This document shows, piece after piece, positions 27,956-36,132 of a DNA stretch of 64,000 nt (the first letter of the stretch is position 1; every line of letters starts with the position of its first letter). The notes beneath the pieces were generated by a model. That model did not search any database. It was not told the DNA's origin and was given only the letters and a program-made list of their open reading frames with translations. This DNA is from Thalassotalea marina (GTDB taxonomy: Bacteria; Pseudomonadota; Gammaproteobacteria; Enterobacterales; Alteromonadaceae), in contig NZ_BNCK01000002.1 of assembly GCF_014656435.1 (NCBI RefSeq), positions 427,475 to 491,474 of the forward strand. The letters run 5' to 3'. The translations under genes and the position numbers were made by a program.

Positions 27956-29212
27956 CTACTGAAATCGACTTATACAGTAGGCAGATAAATTAACACTTGG
28001 CTGTTCATGATTAACAACTTGGGCAACCAGTTTTCCCGTTATTGCTCCTAGAGTCAGTCCCAAATGCTGATGGCCTAAAGCAAAAATAACTTTGTTATGT
28101 TTAGGCGCTCTACCGATAACGGGTAATGAATCAGGTAAAGAAGGTCGAAATCCTAACCAGCCTTGATGAGTAATTTCTTCAGCATGTGGTAGGTCGTTTA
28201 CTATATATTGTGCATTTGTGTGCAGCATAGTGGCTCTTTGATAATTTGCCGGTGCATTTAATCCAGCAAACTCTACTGTTCCCCCTAAGCGCAAGCCATG
28301 GCTCATAGGCGTTATAATAAAACGTCGTTCTGCGGACGCGACTGGGCGAGATAACTTATCTATTGTAGAGGTAGGCAAATCTAAGCTATATCCACGTTCA
28401 CCTTCTATTGGCAGTTTGTAACCTAAATCATTGGCCAGCTTTTCTGACCATGCACCAGTAGCAATCACTACTTGATCAAAGGTTTGTGTGTTAATTGGGG
28501 TAGTAATCACTATGTGATCACCCTCTTGAGCAACATGTTCAACAGCACTTTGCTGATAAATTACACCTAAACTTTGTGCATAACTTGCAAGATGTTTACT
28601 CAAGGTGAGCGGGCAAACTGTGTGTGCTACGTCGGTAAAAAAGAGCGCGAATTCTATAGTGTCTTTTAAATTTGGCTCTAACTTATGAAGAGCCGTTTTA
28701 TCCAGTAACTCAACCGCAACATCTTGTGATTGGTATACCTGTTGAATTTTTTTTATGTCTTCAAGTGCAGTGCTTTCAAAAACTAATAAACTGCCTTCTT
28801 TTACCATAAGGTGTTCACCGCCACTTGCTTGCAGTAACTCTTGATAGGCGCCAATAGCAAGTTCATTTAATTGTTTTATTGCTTGCGTGTTTTTTGTTCG
28901 CTTATTGGCAAACATATTTATGATAAAGCGACAAAACCATGGAATAGCTTTAGGGAAATACATAGGGGATATGGCGACAGGGCCTAATGGGTTGATTAGC
29001 ATTTTAGGCAATTGCCACAATACGCTAAATTCTGCCAGCGGGAAAACCTGCTCAGTGGCAAAGTGTCCAGCATTCCCCTTCGAACATTGCTCTCCCGGAG
29101 CACCTTTGTCTATTAAGGTAACCTGGTAACCTTTATTTTGCATCGCGATAGCGCAGTTAATACCAATAATACCTGCGCCAATAACTGCAACTTGTTGACC
29201 TTGATTTTGCAT
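27956..29212 (-). CDS. FAD-dependent D-amino-acid dehydrogenase, probable D-hydroxyproline dehydrogenase
   Basis: 418 residues of the DAO/DadA family. The N-terminal dinucleotide-binding motif VAVIGAGIIGINCAIAMQ is followed by CSKGNAGHFATEQV, as in D-amino-acid dehydrogenases. The C-terminal GFRPSLPDSLPVIGRAP is also typical. In hydroxyproline degradation the HypO-type enzyme oxidises cis-4-hydroxy-D-proline to pyrroline-4-hydroxy-2-carboxylate, the step after the epimerase encoded nearby. It starts 4 bases after the dehydratase gene, so the two are co-transcribed. Generic D-amino-acid use cannot be excluded. Confidence 0.82.
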   Translation of the reverse strand: MQNQGQQVAVIGAGIIGINCAIAMQNKGYQVTLIDKGAPGEQCSKGNAGHFATEQVFPLAEFSVLWQLPKMLINPLGPVAISPMYFPKAIPWFCRFIINMFANKRTKNTQAIKQLNELAIGAYQELLQASGGEHLMVKEGSLLVFESTALEDIKKIQQVYQSQDVAVELLDKTALHKLEPNLKDTIEFALFFTDVAHTVCPLTLSKHLASYAQSLGVIYQQSAVEHVAQEGDHIVITTPINTQTFDQVVIATGAWSEKLANDLGYKLPIEGERGYSLDLPTSTIDKLSRPVASAERRFIITPMSHGLRLGGTVEFAGLNAPANYQRATMLHTNAQYIVNDLPHAEEITHQGWLGFRPSLPDSLPVIGRAPKHNKVIFALGHQHLGLTLGAITGKLVAQVVNHEQPSVNLSAYCISRFQ

Positions 29213-29216
29213 AAAA

Positions 29217-30245
29217 CTATCTCAATAAAAAGCCACGAGGAAAAATATCGTTTTTGTTTAATAAAAATTGGTGGATACCAGTTATAAATGCGCGACCACT
29301 TACTCTAGGGATAACAGCATTTTTACCATGATATGTTTGAGAATCTTGTATCGACACTGTCATTTTGCCGCCGACAATACTTTCAATGATCACACTTTGT
29401 TGATTTTCTAAATTTTCTTTTACTTTAAGCAGTGCTGCACGACCAGAAACCCCTGTGCCAGTAGGAGAGCGGTCTACTTCACCATCAGCAAAAATACAAA
29501 CGTGTCGTGAATGAGCACTTGGATCATCTGTTTTGGAGGAGTAAAAAATAGTGCCATATAAAAAGCTAAGATCATTTTCCTCAGGGTGTTCAATTAAGTA
29601 ATCTTTCATCACTTGTAGCTTAATTGCTCGACCAAGCTCTATCAGTTGTTGTGTATTTTCTGGAGTACAAGGCAGTGCTATTTGGTCTGCATCTACATAG
29701 GCGTAATAAGCCCCTCCAAATGCAATATCATAGTGAATATCACCAAAACCTTCGATATTGACCATTAAATTTTCAGCTTCTACAAAAGATGCAACGTTAT
29801 CAAAACTAACTTGTAATTCGTCATTTGTTTTTTGGGCGTATGCGCGAATAAATCCCGCTGGTGAATCTATACCAATAAATTGTTTAGGCGAAGGCAGTGC
29901 AATACTTTCTGTTTCAATAGCAACCGACACTGCGGCAATAATACCGTGGCCACACATACTTGAGTAACCTTCATTGTGCATAAATAAAATGCCAAAATCA
30001 GCTTGGTCAGTGCAGGGAGCGGTAAGTAATGCGCCATACATATCAGCGTGTCCTCTGGGCTCATACATAAGAAATTGGCGTAAATGATCTAAATTCTGCT
30101 CAAGATATCGCCGTTTTTGTAGCATGGTTTCCCCGATAACTTCAGGATATCCTGAGGTGATTATTCTTAAAGGCTCACCTTCAGTATGTGCGTCAATGGT
30201 ATTAATTTTTTGATAATTATCGATTTTCTCAGTTTTTATTTTCAC
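29217..30245 (-). CDS. trans-3-hydroxy-L-proline dehydratase (proline racemase superfamily)
   Basis: 342 residues from a GTG start at 30245, the usual family length; a longer frame from 30374 would run across the promoter and operator. The opening INTIDAHTEGEPLRI is the superfamily signature. The first catalytic position is Cys (SSMCGHGI), while the second is Thr (DRSPTGTGVSG), where racemases and epimerases have Cys. The Cys/Thr pair is the mark of the dehydratases that convert trans-3-hydroxy-L-proline to pyrroline-2-carboxylate. The matching reductase is encoded at 25235. Start choice is moderately sure; function is well supported by residues and context. Confidence 0.88.
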   Translation of the reverse strand: MKIKTEKIDNYQKINTIDAHTEGEPLRIITSGYPEVIGETMLQKRRYLEQNLDHLRQFLMYEPRGHADMYGALLTAPCTDQADFGILFMHNEGYSSMCGHGIIAAVSVAIETESIALPSPKQFIGIDSPAGFIRAYAQKTNDELQVSFDNVASFVEAENLMVNIEGFGDIHYDIAFGGAYYAYVDADQIALPCTPENTQQLIELGRAIKLQVMKDYLIEHPEENDLSFLYGTIFYSSKTDDPSAHSRHVCIFADGEVDRSPTGTGVSGRAALLKVKENLENQQSVIIESIVGGKMTVSIQDSQTYHGKNAVIPRVSGRAFITGIHQFLLNKNDIFPRGFLLR

Positions 30246-30299
30246 GCTAAATAGCTCGCTGGCAACTTTTAATACTTTATACTTGTAGGATATGATTAA

Positions 30300-30314
30300 T
30301 TGTATACAATATGC
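30300..30314. promoter_or_regulatory. Putative GntR operator, site 2
   Basis: TTGTATACAATATGC, with the perfect palindrome ATTGTATACAAT at its core, lies between the divergent dehydratase (start 30245) and epimerase (start 30442) genes. It differs by one base from site 1 at 25185. It probably lets one regulator control both transcripts. Confidence 0.6.
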
Positions 30315-30441
30315 CGTATCAGTTCTACAGATAGTTTTGTGCTGCTTACGTTTAATCAGCCACATAGTAAACATGATGAGCGTGTGCCTGATAAGAGGTA
30401 ATCACCGCTTTGCTTTAAAAGACTTTTGTAATAGGTAATAA

Positions 30442-31455
30442 ATGATAAAAGGCACATTTTTTTGTATCGATGCGCACACATGTGGCAATCCGGTGCGACT
30501 TGTTACCAGTGGGCATCCTAACCTGATTGGCAACACCATGAGTGAAAAGCGACAAGACTTTTTAGCCAATCATGATTGGATAAGGAAAGGCTTGATGTTT
30601 GAGCCAAGAGGCCATGACATGATGTCAGGATCTTTTGTATATCCACCATGTTCAGAAAATGCCGATGCTTCGATATTGTTTATCGAAACATCCGGTTGTT
30701 TGCCGATGTGTGGTCACGGCACTATTGGAACGGTTACAGCTGCGCTTGAAGCTGGTTTGATCACTCCTAAAATCCCTGGCTTTTTAACCTTAGACGTACC
30801 TGCAGGGCAAATTAATGTTGAATACCAACAGCAGGACAATAAAGTTAATGCAGTGAAAATTTACAACGTTGCTGCGTATTTAGCGCATCAAAATGTAGTG
30901 TTAGATATTCCTGAGCTAGGACAATTGACCGTTGATGTTTCATATGGTGGTAACTATTACGTTATCGTTGAACCTCAGGAAAACTTCCCTGGGATAGAGC
31001 ATTGGTCAGCTGCTGAGATTTTAAGGTGGAGTCCAATTGTTCGTGAAGTGGCAAGTCAACAGTTAAACTGTCAACACCCCGAAGACCCAACCGTTAGCGG
31101 TGTAAGCCACGTATTGTGGACAGGTAAACCAAAAACACCAGGGTCTGATGCTGCCAATGCGGTATTTTATGGCGACAAAGCAATTGACAGATCGCCTTGT
31201 GGCACGGGAACCAGTGCTCGCATGGCACAACTTTTTGCCAAAGGGCTTTTAAAAGTCGGTGATACATTTACCCATGAAAGTTACATCGGTAGTCAGTTTG
31301 TTGGAAAAGTTGAATCAGTCATAGAGCTTGAAACACCTAACGGTAAAATACCAGCAATCAAACCAAGCATTCAAGGTTGGGCTAAAGTGTTCGGAAAAAA
31401 CTGCATCACTATTGATGATGATGATCCTTATGCATTTGGCTTTACGGTTAAATAA
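30442..31455 (+). CDS. 4-hydroxyproline 2-epimerase (proline racemase superfamily)
   Basis: 337 residues. Both catalytic cysteines of racemases/epimerases are present: LPMCGHGT (about residue 90) and DRSPCGTGTSAR (about 253). The Cys/Cys pair together with the hydroxyproline context indicates epimerisation of trans-4-hydroxy-L-proline to cis-4-hydroxy-D-proline, the first step of the pathway. Proline racemase activity is the alternative but fits the neighbours less well. First gene of a plus-strand operon with the semialdehyde dehydrogenase, 30 bases apart. It is clearly paralogous to the divergent dehydratase. Confidence 0.88.
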   Translation: MIKGTFFCIDAHTCGNPVRLVTSGHPNLIGNTMSEKRQDFLANHDWIRKGLMFEPRGHDMMSGSFVYPPCSENADASILFIETSGCLPMCGHGTIGTVTAALEAGLITPKIPGFLTLDVPAGQINVEYQQQDNKVNAVKIYNVAAYLAHQNVVLDIPELGQLTVDVSYGGNYYVIVEPQENFPGIEHWSAAEILRWSPIVREVASQQLNCQHPEDPTVSGVSHVLWTGKPKTPGSDAANAVFYGDKAIDRSPCGTGTSARMAQLFAKGLLKVGDTFTHESYIGSQFVGKVESVIELETPNGKIPAIKPSIQGWAKVFGKNCITIDDDDPYAFGFTVK

Positions 31456-31485
31456 ATTAATTTAAAAACAGCAGGAGCGACAATT

Positions 31486-33009
31486 ATGTCTATTTGCGGA
31501 AAGAATTTAGTTGCAGGCGAGTGGTCGGGCACAACCACTGGTGGATTTACTGCATTTCACGCGATTAATAATGAGCCGATGAATATTGAATTTGCTGATG
31601 CAACTGAGCAGGAAGTGGAAACTGCTATTTTACAGGCGGCACAAGCTTTTGAAAGTTATAGCCAATTACCTACGCAGGAACGTGCTACCTTTTTGCGTGC
31701 GATAGGCGACGAAATTTTGGCTTTAGGTGATGAGTTGGTTGAAATGGCCTGTGCTGAAACAGGTTTACCAGCGGCACGCATTCAAGGTGAAAGAGGTCGA
31801 ACCGTTGGCCAATTAGCTATGTTTGCTAACATGATAGAAGCTGGTGAATATCAAGCGATTATTGAACATGCACAACCAAACAGAGAGCCTCTACCTAAGC
31901 CTGATACACGCTTAGGTTATTTACCTTTGGGCGTTGTTGGCGTTTTTGCTGCCAGTAACTTTCCGCTTGCTTTTTCTACTGCTGGTGGTGATACCGCTTC
32001 GGCATTAGCTGCTGGCTGTCCTGTGGTAATGAAAGCACATTCGGCACACCCTGCTACTGCTGAGTTAGTGGCTTTAGCAATCAGCAGAGCGATTACTAAG
32101 TGTCAGTTGCACCCAGGCGTTTTCTCGTTGTTACAAGGTAAAAACTACGGGATTGCTAGTCAAATTGTTAAACACCCCAAAGTCAAAGCTGTCGGTTTTA
32201 CCGGGTCAGAGAGAGTGGGAATGATATTGCAGCGCCAGATTCATGAGCGTGCAGAGCCTATTCCATTTTACGGTGAATTAGGCAGTGTTAACCCTCAATT
32301 TATAATGGCAAACAAGCTGGCACAAGATACTCAAAACATTGCCCAAGAGCTTGTTAATTCCTTATTAATGGGTCAAGGGCAGTTTTGTACTAGCCCTGGC
32401 ATTTGGGTATATCCCGACGATGGTCATGCGGCGATGTTTGAGCAAGCGGCTGCAGATGCAATTGCCGCTACTGAAGCTGGTGTGATGTTAACGCCAGAAA
32501 TAGCAACAACATATAAAAATTGTGTGCAGCAATGGCAGGAAATAGCTGGCGTTCGTTTACTAGCACAAGGAAAACAAGGCGCCGAGCATTTCTGCACAGC
32601 GGCATTATTTGCCACTGATTTTGCCACCTTCAAAGCTAACGCTATGCTTAGTGAAGAAGTTTTTGGCTCTTCTGCACTATTGGTTCGTGTGGGCAATACC
32701 GAAGAAATGTTAGAGCTAGTGGATATGTTAAAAGGAAATTTAACCGCGAGTATCCACGCATTAGACAGTGATTTAAGCGACTGCCAAAGGCTTGCGATTC
32801 CATTGGCTCACAAAGTTGGACGCTTGATTTACAATCAAATGCCAACAGGAGTAGAGGTTTGCGCTTCCATGAATCATGGAGGGCCGTTCCCAGCCTCTAC
32901 AGACATTCGTGCGACGTCTGTTGGTGGTGAAGCAATTAAACGTTTTCAACGTCCAATTTGTTATCAAAATATGCCAATAGAGTTGCTGCCTGACTTGCTT
33001 AAAGACTAA
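31486..33009 (+). CDS. Alpha-ketoglutarate semialdehyde (2,5-dioxopentanoate) dehydrogenase
   Basis: 507 residues of the aldehyde dehydrogenase superfamily, NADP-type branch. Catalytic Glu is in PFYGELGSVNPQF and catalytic Cys in GQGQFCTSPGIWVY. The cofactor region has GVFAASNFPLAFSTAGGD, a pattern typical of ketoglutarate semialdehyde dehydrogenases. It would convert the 2-oxoglutarate semialdehyde formed from hydroxyproline into 2-oxoglutarate for the TCA cycle. AGGAG precedes ATG. A strong terminator follows. Confidence 0.9.
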   Translation: MSICGKNLVAGEWSGTTTGGFTAFHAINNEPMNIEFADATEQEVETAILQAAQAFESYSQLPTQERATFLRAIGDEILALGDELVEMACAETGLPAARIQGERGRTVGQLAMFANMIEAGEYQAIIEHAQPNREPLPKPDTRLGYLPLGVVGVFAASNFPLAFSTAGGDTASALAAGCPVVMKAHSAHPATAELVALAISRAITKCQLHPGVFSLLQGKNYGIASQIVKHPKVKAVGFTGSERVGMILQRQIHERAEPIPFYGELGSVNPQFIMANKLAQDTQNIAQELVNSLLMGQGQFCTSPGIWVYPDDGHAAMFEQAAADAIAATEAGVMLTPEIATTYKNCVQQWQEIAGVRLLAQGKQGAEHFCTAALFATDFATFKANAMLSEEVFGSSALLVRVGNTEEMLELVDMLKGNLTASIHALDSDLSDCQRLAIPLAHKVGRLIYNQMPTGVEVCASMNHGGPFPASTDIRATSVGGEAIKRFQRPICYQNMPIELLPDLLKD

Positions 33010-33031
33010 CAAAGCAGATTTATTCTCATAT

Positions 33032-33064
33032 AAAAGGAGCTAATTTCACTAGTTCCTTTTTTTT
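33032..33064 (+). terminator. Terminator of the epimerase/dehydrogenase operon
   Basis: AAAAGGAGCTA and TAGTTCCTTTT pair (one G-T) around a 7-base loop and run into eight Ts. It separates the catabolic operon from the regulator gene. Confidence 0.85.
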
Positions 33065-33078
33065 GCCCAACAAATGCT

Positions 33079-33084
33079 TATAAT
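33079..33084 (+). promoter_or_regulatory. -10 element of the gntR promoter
   Basis: Consensus TATAAT in TGCTTATAATGG, directly after the preceding terminator and about 29 bases before the ATG at 33113. It shows that the regulator has its own promoter and argues against an upstream start at 33074. Confidence 0.5.
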
Positions 33085-33112
33085 GGTCAGCGTCTTGGTT
33101 GGGAAATCATAT

Positions 33113-33775
33113 ATGAGCATAGTTTATAAAACACGTACACAATTAGTAGTGGAAACGTTAAGAGAAAAAATTCTTAGTGGCGATATCAAAGCAGGGCAAC
33201 CATTACGCCAAGCCGCTTTGGCTGATGAGTTAAATGTAAGTCGCATTCCGGTACGTGAAGCATTATTGCAATTAGAAGCTGAGGGTTTAGTATCCTTTGA
33301 ACCTCACAAAGGCGCCACGGCAACAGAGCTAAATATAGAGCAAGTTGATGAATTGTTTGAATTAAGAGCTATGTTGGAAGCTGACCTCCTTGCCGCTTCT
33401 ATTCCAAATTTGACTGACGAAACGCTAGAGCTTGCGTCAACAATTCTAAGTGAATTAGACAGTGCGCTTGGTAAAGAGAATGCTGCAAATACGTGGAGTG
33501 AGCTAAATTCTAACTACCACAATTGTTTGTACTCAGCTGCTAATAAACCGCAAACACAAGAAATTGTAAATACGCTCAATAAAAATGCAGATCGATATAT
33601 TCGAATGCATTTGTTGTGGGCAGGCGGCATGTCAAAGGCTGAACCTCAACATAATGAGTTGTTAGCGTTTTGTAAAAAACGCGATATTGAAGGCGCGGTT
33701 GATATGCTTAAACGCCATATTTTGGAATCTCGCGACGAAATAAAAGCCTTTTTGTTGGAAAGGGAAGGTAACTAA
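33113..33775 (+). CDS. GntR family regulator (FadR subfamily), probable hydroxyproline regulator
   Basis: 220 residues. Winged helix-turn-helix at about 8-72 (LREKILSGDIKAGQPLRQAALADELNVSRIPVREALLQLEAEGLV, the GntR signature). C-terminal all-helical FCD effector domain at about 85-215 (ELRAMLEADLLAASIP and FHNCLY-like NYHNCLYSAA). Start taken as ATG 33113, preceded by GGGA and downstream of a good -10 box. Co-location with the hydroxyproline genes and the two TTGTATACA sites make it the likely local regulator. Binding is inferred, not shown. Confidence 0.9.
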   Translation: MSIVYKTRTQLVVETLREKILSGDIKAGQPLRQAALADELNVSRIPVREALLQLEAEGLVSFEPHKGATATELNIEQVDELFELRAMLEADLLAASIPNLTDETLELASTILSELDSALGKENAANTWSELNSNYHNCLYSAANKPQTQEIVNTLNKNADRYIRMHLLWAGGMSKAEPQHNELLAFCKKRDIEGAVDMLKRHILESRDEIKAFLLEREGN

Positions 33776-34050
33776 GAAAACAAATATAAAAATCAAATAG
33801 ATAAGGCGCTTAGAATAGAGTTTTCAGACTGAGTGCCTTGTTGACTTTTCGACCTCATCTCTATAGTATTCACGCGCTTTTTAGCCCTTACATTTTCTGT
33901 TCATATTTTTCTTCTATGCTTAAGGGTTAATATCGTTGTACTTGTATCGATGTACAAACCTCTTGTGCAAATTGATATTGCTGGTACATATCCTTGATTT
34001 TGCGTCACCGCTAGTCGCACAGGTGCGCATATTTAAAACGCGAGAAATCC

Positions 34051-35607
34051 ATGTTTGAAATAAAGGCCAATAAAGTTGGCAATTTAAAAAACGATGTATT
34101 GTCAGGTTTGACCGTAGCTTTAGCATTGGTTCCTGAGGCCGTAGCATTTGCTTTTGTAGCAGGTGTTGAGCCGTTGGTTGGCTTATATGCCGCTTTTATG
34201 GTTGGTTTGATCACTTCCATTTTTGGTGGTCGTCCTGGAATGATCTCTGGAGCAACAGGTGCTATGGCGGTTGTTATGGTCAGCCTTGTGGCCTTGCATG
34301 GTGTGCAATACCTCTTTGCCTGTGTCGTTCTCACCGGTATTTTACAAATACTCGCTGGTATTTTTAAACTAGGTAAGTTTATCAGGTTAGTTCCGCACCC
34401 AGTAATGCTTGGTTTTGTTAATGGTTTAGCCATTGTTATTTTCCTTGCGCAACTTGGTCAATTTAAAGTGGCAAATGAAGAGGGCATTTTTGTTTGGATG
34501 CAAGGTAACCAATTATTTACTATGGTTGGTTTAATTGTGTTAACCATGGGCATAATTCATTTCCTACCTAAACTTACACGAGCAGTACCATCTTCATTAG
34601 TTGCAATCATCGTGGTGACGGTATTGGCACAGAGCTTAGATTTAGACGCTCGCACGGTTGTCGATTATGTTCGCGATATGACTAATGACCCGGCTGCCTC
34701 AATCGCTGGTGGTTTACCTCAATTTGCAATTCCTCAAGTACCATTTAACTTAGAAACCTTAAAAATTATCTTCCCATTTGCTCTTGTACTAGCTGCTATT
34801 GGTTTGATTGAATCTCTATTAACATTAACGCTAATTGATGAGATTACTGGCACACGTGGTCGTGGTAATAAAGAGTGTGTTGCACAAGGTGTTTCAAACA
34901 CAGTTAATGGCTTTTTTGGCGGCATGGGTGGTTGTGCCATGATTGGCCAATCTATGATTAATGTTAACTCTGGTGGCCGTGGTCGTGCTTCTGGTATTAC
35001 GGCAGCGGTAGGTCTACTGTGCTTCATTTTGTTTGCTTCGAGCTTAATTGAGCAAATTCCACTTGCCGCGTTAGTTGGTGTTATGTTTATTGTTGTCATT
35101 GGGACGTTTGAATGGTCAAGTTTTAGAATCATGAGAAAAGTACCTAAAGCCGACGCCTTTGTTATTGTTTTAGTGTCAGGTGTCACCGTTGCCACTGACT
35201 TAGCTGTCGCTGTAGTGGTAGGTGTAATTGTTTCTGCGTTAGTTTTTGCTTGGGAACACGCAAAACACGTTGATGTAAAACGCAGCGTTAATAATCATGG
35301 TTCAACAGTTTATGATGTCAATGGCCCACTATTCTTTGGCTCAGTGTCTAACTTTTTAGAGCAGTTTGACATTGATAATGATAGTGACGATGTGATTGTC
35401 GAATTTAGAAACTCACGTGTTGCTGACCATTCAGCAATAGAAGCGATTGATACCTTAGCTGAGCGTTATATTGCTAAAGGTAAAACTATGCATTTAGTAC
35501 ATTTAAATGCAGAATGTAAGAAGCTTCTAGAAAAAGCTGGAGATCTAGTTGAGATCAATGTCATTGAAGATCCCGACTACCACGTGGCAACAGATAAGTT
35601 AGCATAA
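34051..35607 (+). CDS. SulP family inorganic anion transporter
   Basis: 518 residues. The membrane domain (about 14-400) has the SulP opening [38 protein letters not shown] and [19 protein letters not shown]-terminal STAS domain (about 415-510) has [19 protein letters not shown] and [18 protein letters not shown]. It transports sulfate, bicarbonate or a similar anion. The 275-base upstream gap contains an inverted TTGTAC...GTACAA pair. Two terminators follow the gene. Substrate not decidable from sequence. Confidence 0.9.
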   Translation: MFEIKANKVGNLKNDVLSGLTVALALVPEAVAFAFVAGVEPLVGLYAAFMVGLITSIFGGRPGMISGATGAMAVVMVSLVALHGVQYLFACVVLTGILQILAGIFKLGKFIRLVPHPVMLGFVNGLAIVIFLAQLGQFKVANEEGIFVWMQGNQLFTMVGLIVLTMGIIHFLPKLTRAVPSSLVAIIVVTVLAQSLDLDARTVVDYVRDMTNDPAASIAGGLPQFAIPQVPFNLETLKIIFPFALVLAAIGLIESLLTLTLIDEITGTRGRGNKECVAQGVSNTVNGFFGGMGGCAMIGQSMINVNSGGRGRASGITAAVGLLCFILFASSLIEQIPLAALVGVMFIVVIGTFEWSSFRIMRKVPKADAFVIVLVSGVTVATDLAVAVVVGVIVSALVFAWEHAKHVDVKRSVNNHGSTVYDVNGPLFFGSVSNFLEQFDIDNDSDDVIVEFRNSRVADHSAIEAIDTLAERYIAKGKTMHLVHLNAECKKLLEKAGDLVEINVIEDPDYHVATDKLA

Positions 35608-35626
35608 AGGTTTTAGACCTTTTTGT
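35606..35626 (+). terminator. Terminator of the SulP gene
   Basis: AAAGGT and ACCTTT pair around TTTAG and continue into TTTTTG. It starts at the stop codon, so translation and termination are closely spaced. Confidence 0.65.
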
Positions 35627-35675
35627 TAGTAAAGGTTAATAACTGCTAACCTGATAATACATTTGTTTTGTTTAT

Positions 35676-35710
35676 AAAGCCTATAGGTTATAGTTAATCT
35701 ATAGGCTTTT
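35676..35710 (+). terminator. Second terminator upstream of the DUF1289 gene
   Basis: AAAGCCTATAG and CTATAGGCTTT form an 11-bp stem followed by TTTTT. It shields the next gene from SulP read-through. Confidence 0.75.
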
Positions 35711-35724
35711 TAGTTAATGAATGT

Positions 35725-36030
35725 ATGCAATTAGAGTTTTTTGATGTTCCAAGTCCATGTATCGGTATTTGTCAGTCGGATGACAAAGGATATTGTATGG
35801 GGTGTTTGCGCACTCGTGAGGAACGTCAGCAGTGGATCAGTTTAACCAGTGATGATAAACAAAAGGTTATTAAACGCTGTATTCAACGCAAAAAACGTAA
35901 AGAAGGTAAATTGAAAACCAAAGAGCCAGAACTAACCGCAGAGCAAAAACAAGCTTCATTATTTGATCCTCCTGCCAAAAACACTTTAGACACCTCAAAA
36001 GACTTAGATTTTGGAGATTTTGAGCTGTAA
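35725..36030 (+). CDS. DUF1289 domain protein
   Basis: 101 residues. The N-terminal PCIGICQSDDKGYCMGCLRTREERQQW is the DUF1289 signature with its four cysteines (C-x3-C...C-x2-C), likely a small metal or Fe-S site. The C-terminal half is lysine-rich and low in complexity. Biochemical function is unknown. Start ATG with no strong ribosome-binding site; it follows the second SulP terminator closely. Confidence 0.88.
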   Translation: MQLEFFDVPSPCIGICQSDDKGYCMGCLRTREERQQWISLTSDDKQKVIKRCIQRKKRKEGKLKTKEPELTAEQKQASLFDPPAKNTLDTSKDLDFGDFEL

Positions 36031-36132
36031 ACCTGGCTGTTACAAAGTTGATTAACTAAAAGTTATTCATTTTGGTATAAAATATCTTATCTCGTCTATG
36101 CTTAGGTATATGGCATATATGAGGTTTTTCTT

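Noticed and set aside
30246..30374. 43-residue N-terminal extension of the hydroxyproline dehydratase
   Set aside because: It would run through the operator at 30300-30314, shows no family similarity and has no ribosome-binding site; the GTG at 30245 gives the normal length.
33074..33112. Longer N-terminus for the GntR regulator
   Set aside because: The extension would cross the TATAAT box at 33079-33084, and the family N-terminus begins at the ATG at 33113.
34734..35195. 153-codon minus-strand ORF inside the SulP gene
   Set aside because: It is the antisense frame of a well-conserved membrane protein; its Pro/Thr/Ala-rich composition is what antisense of transmembrane codons gives.
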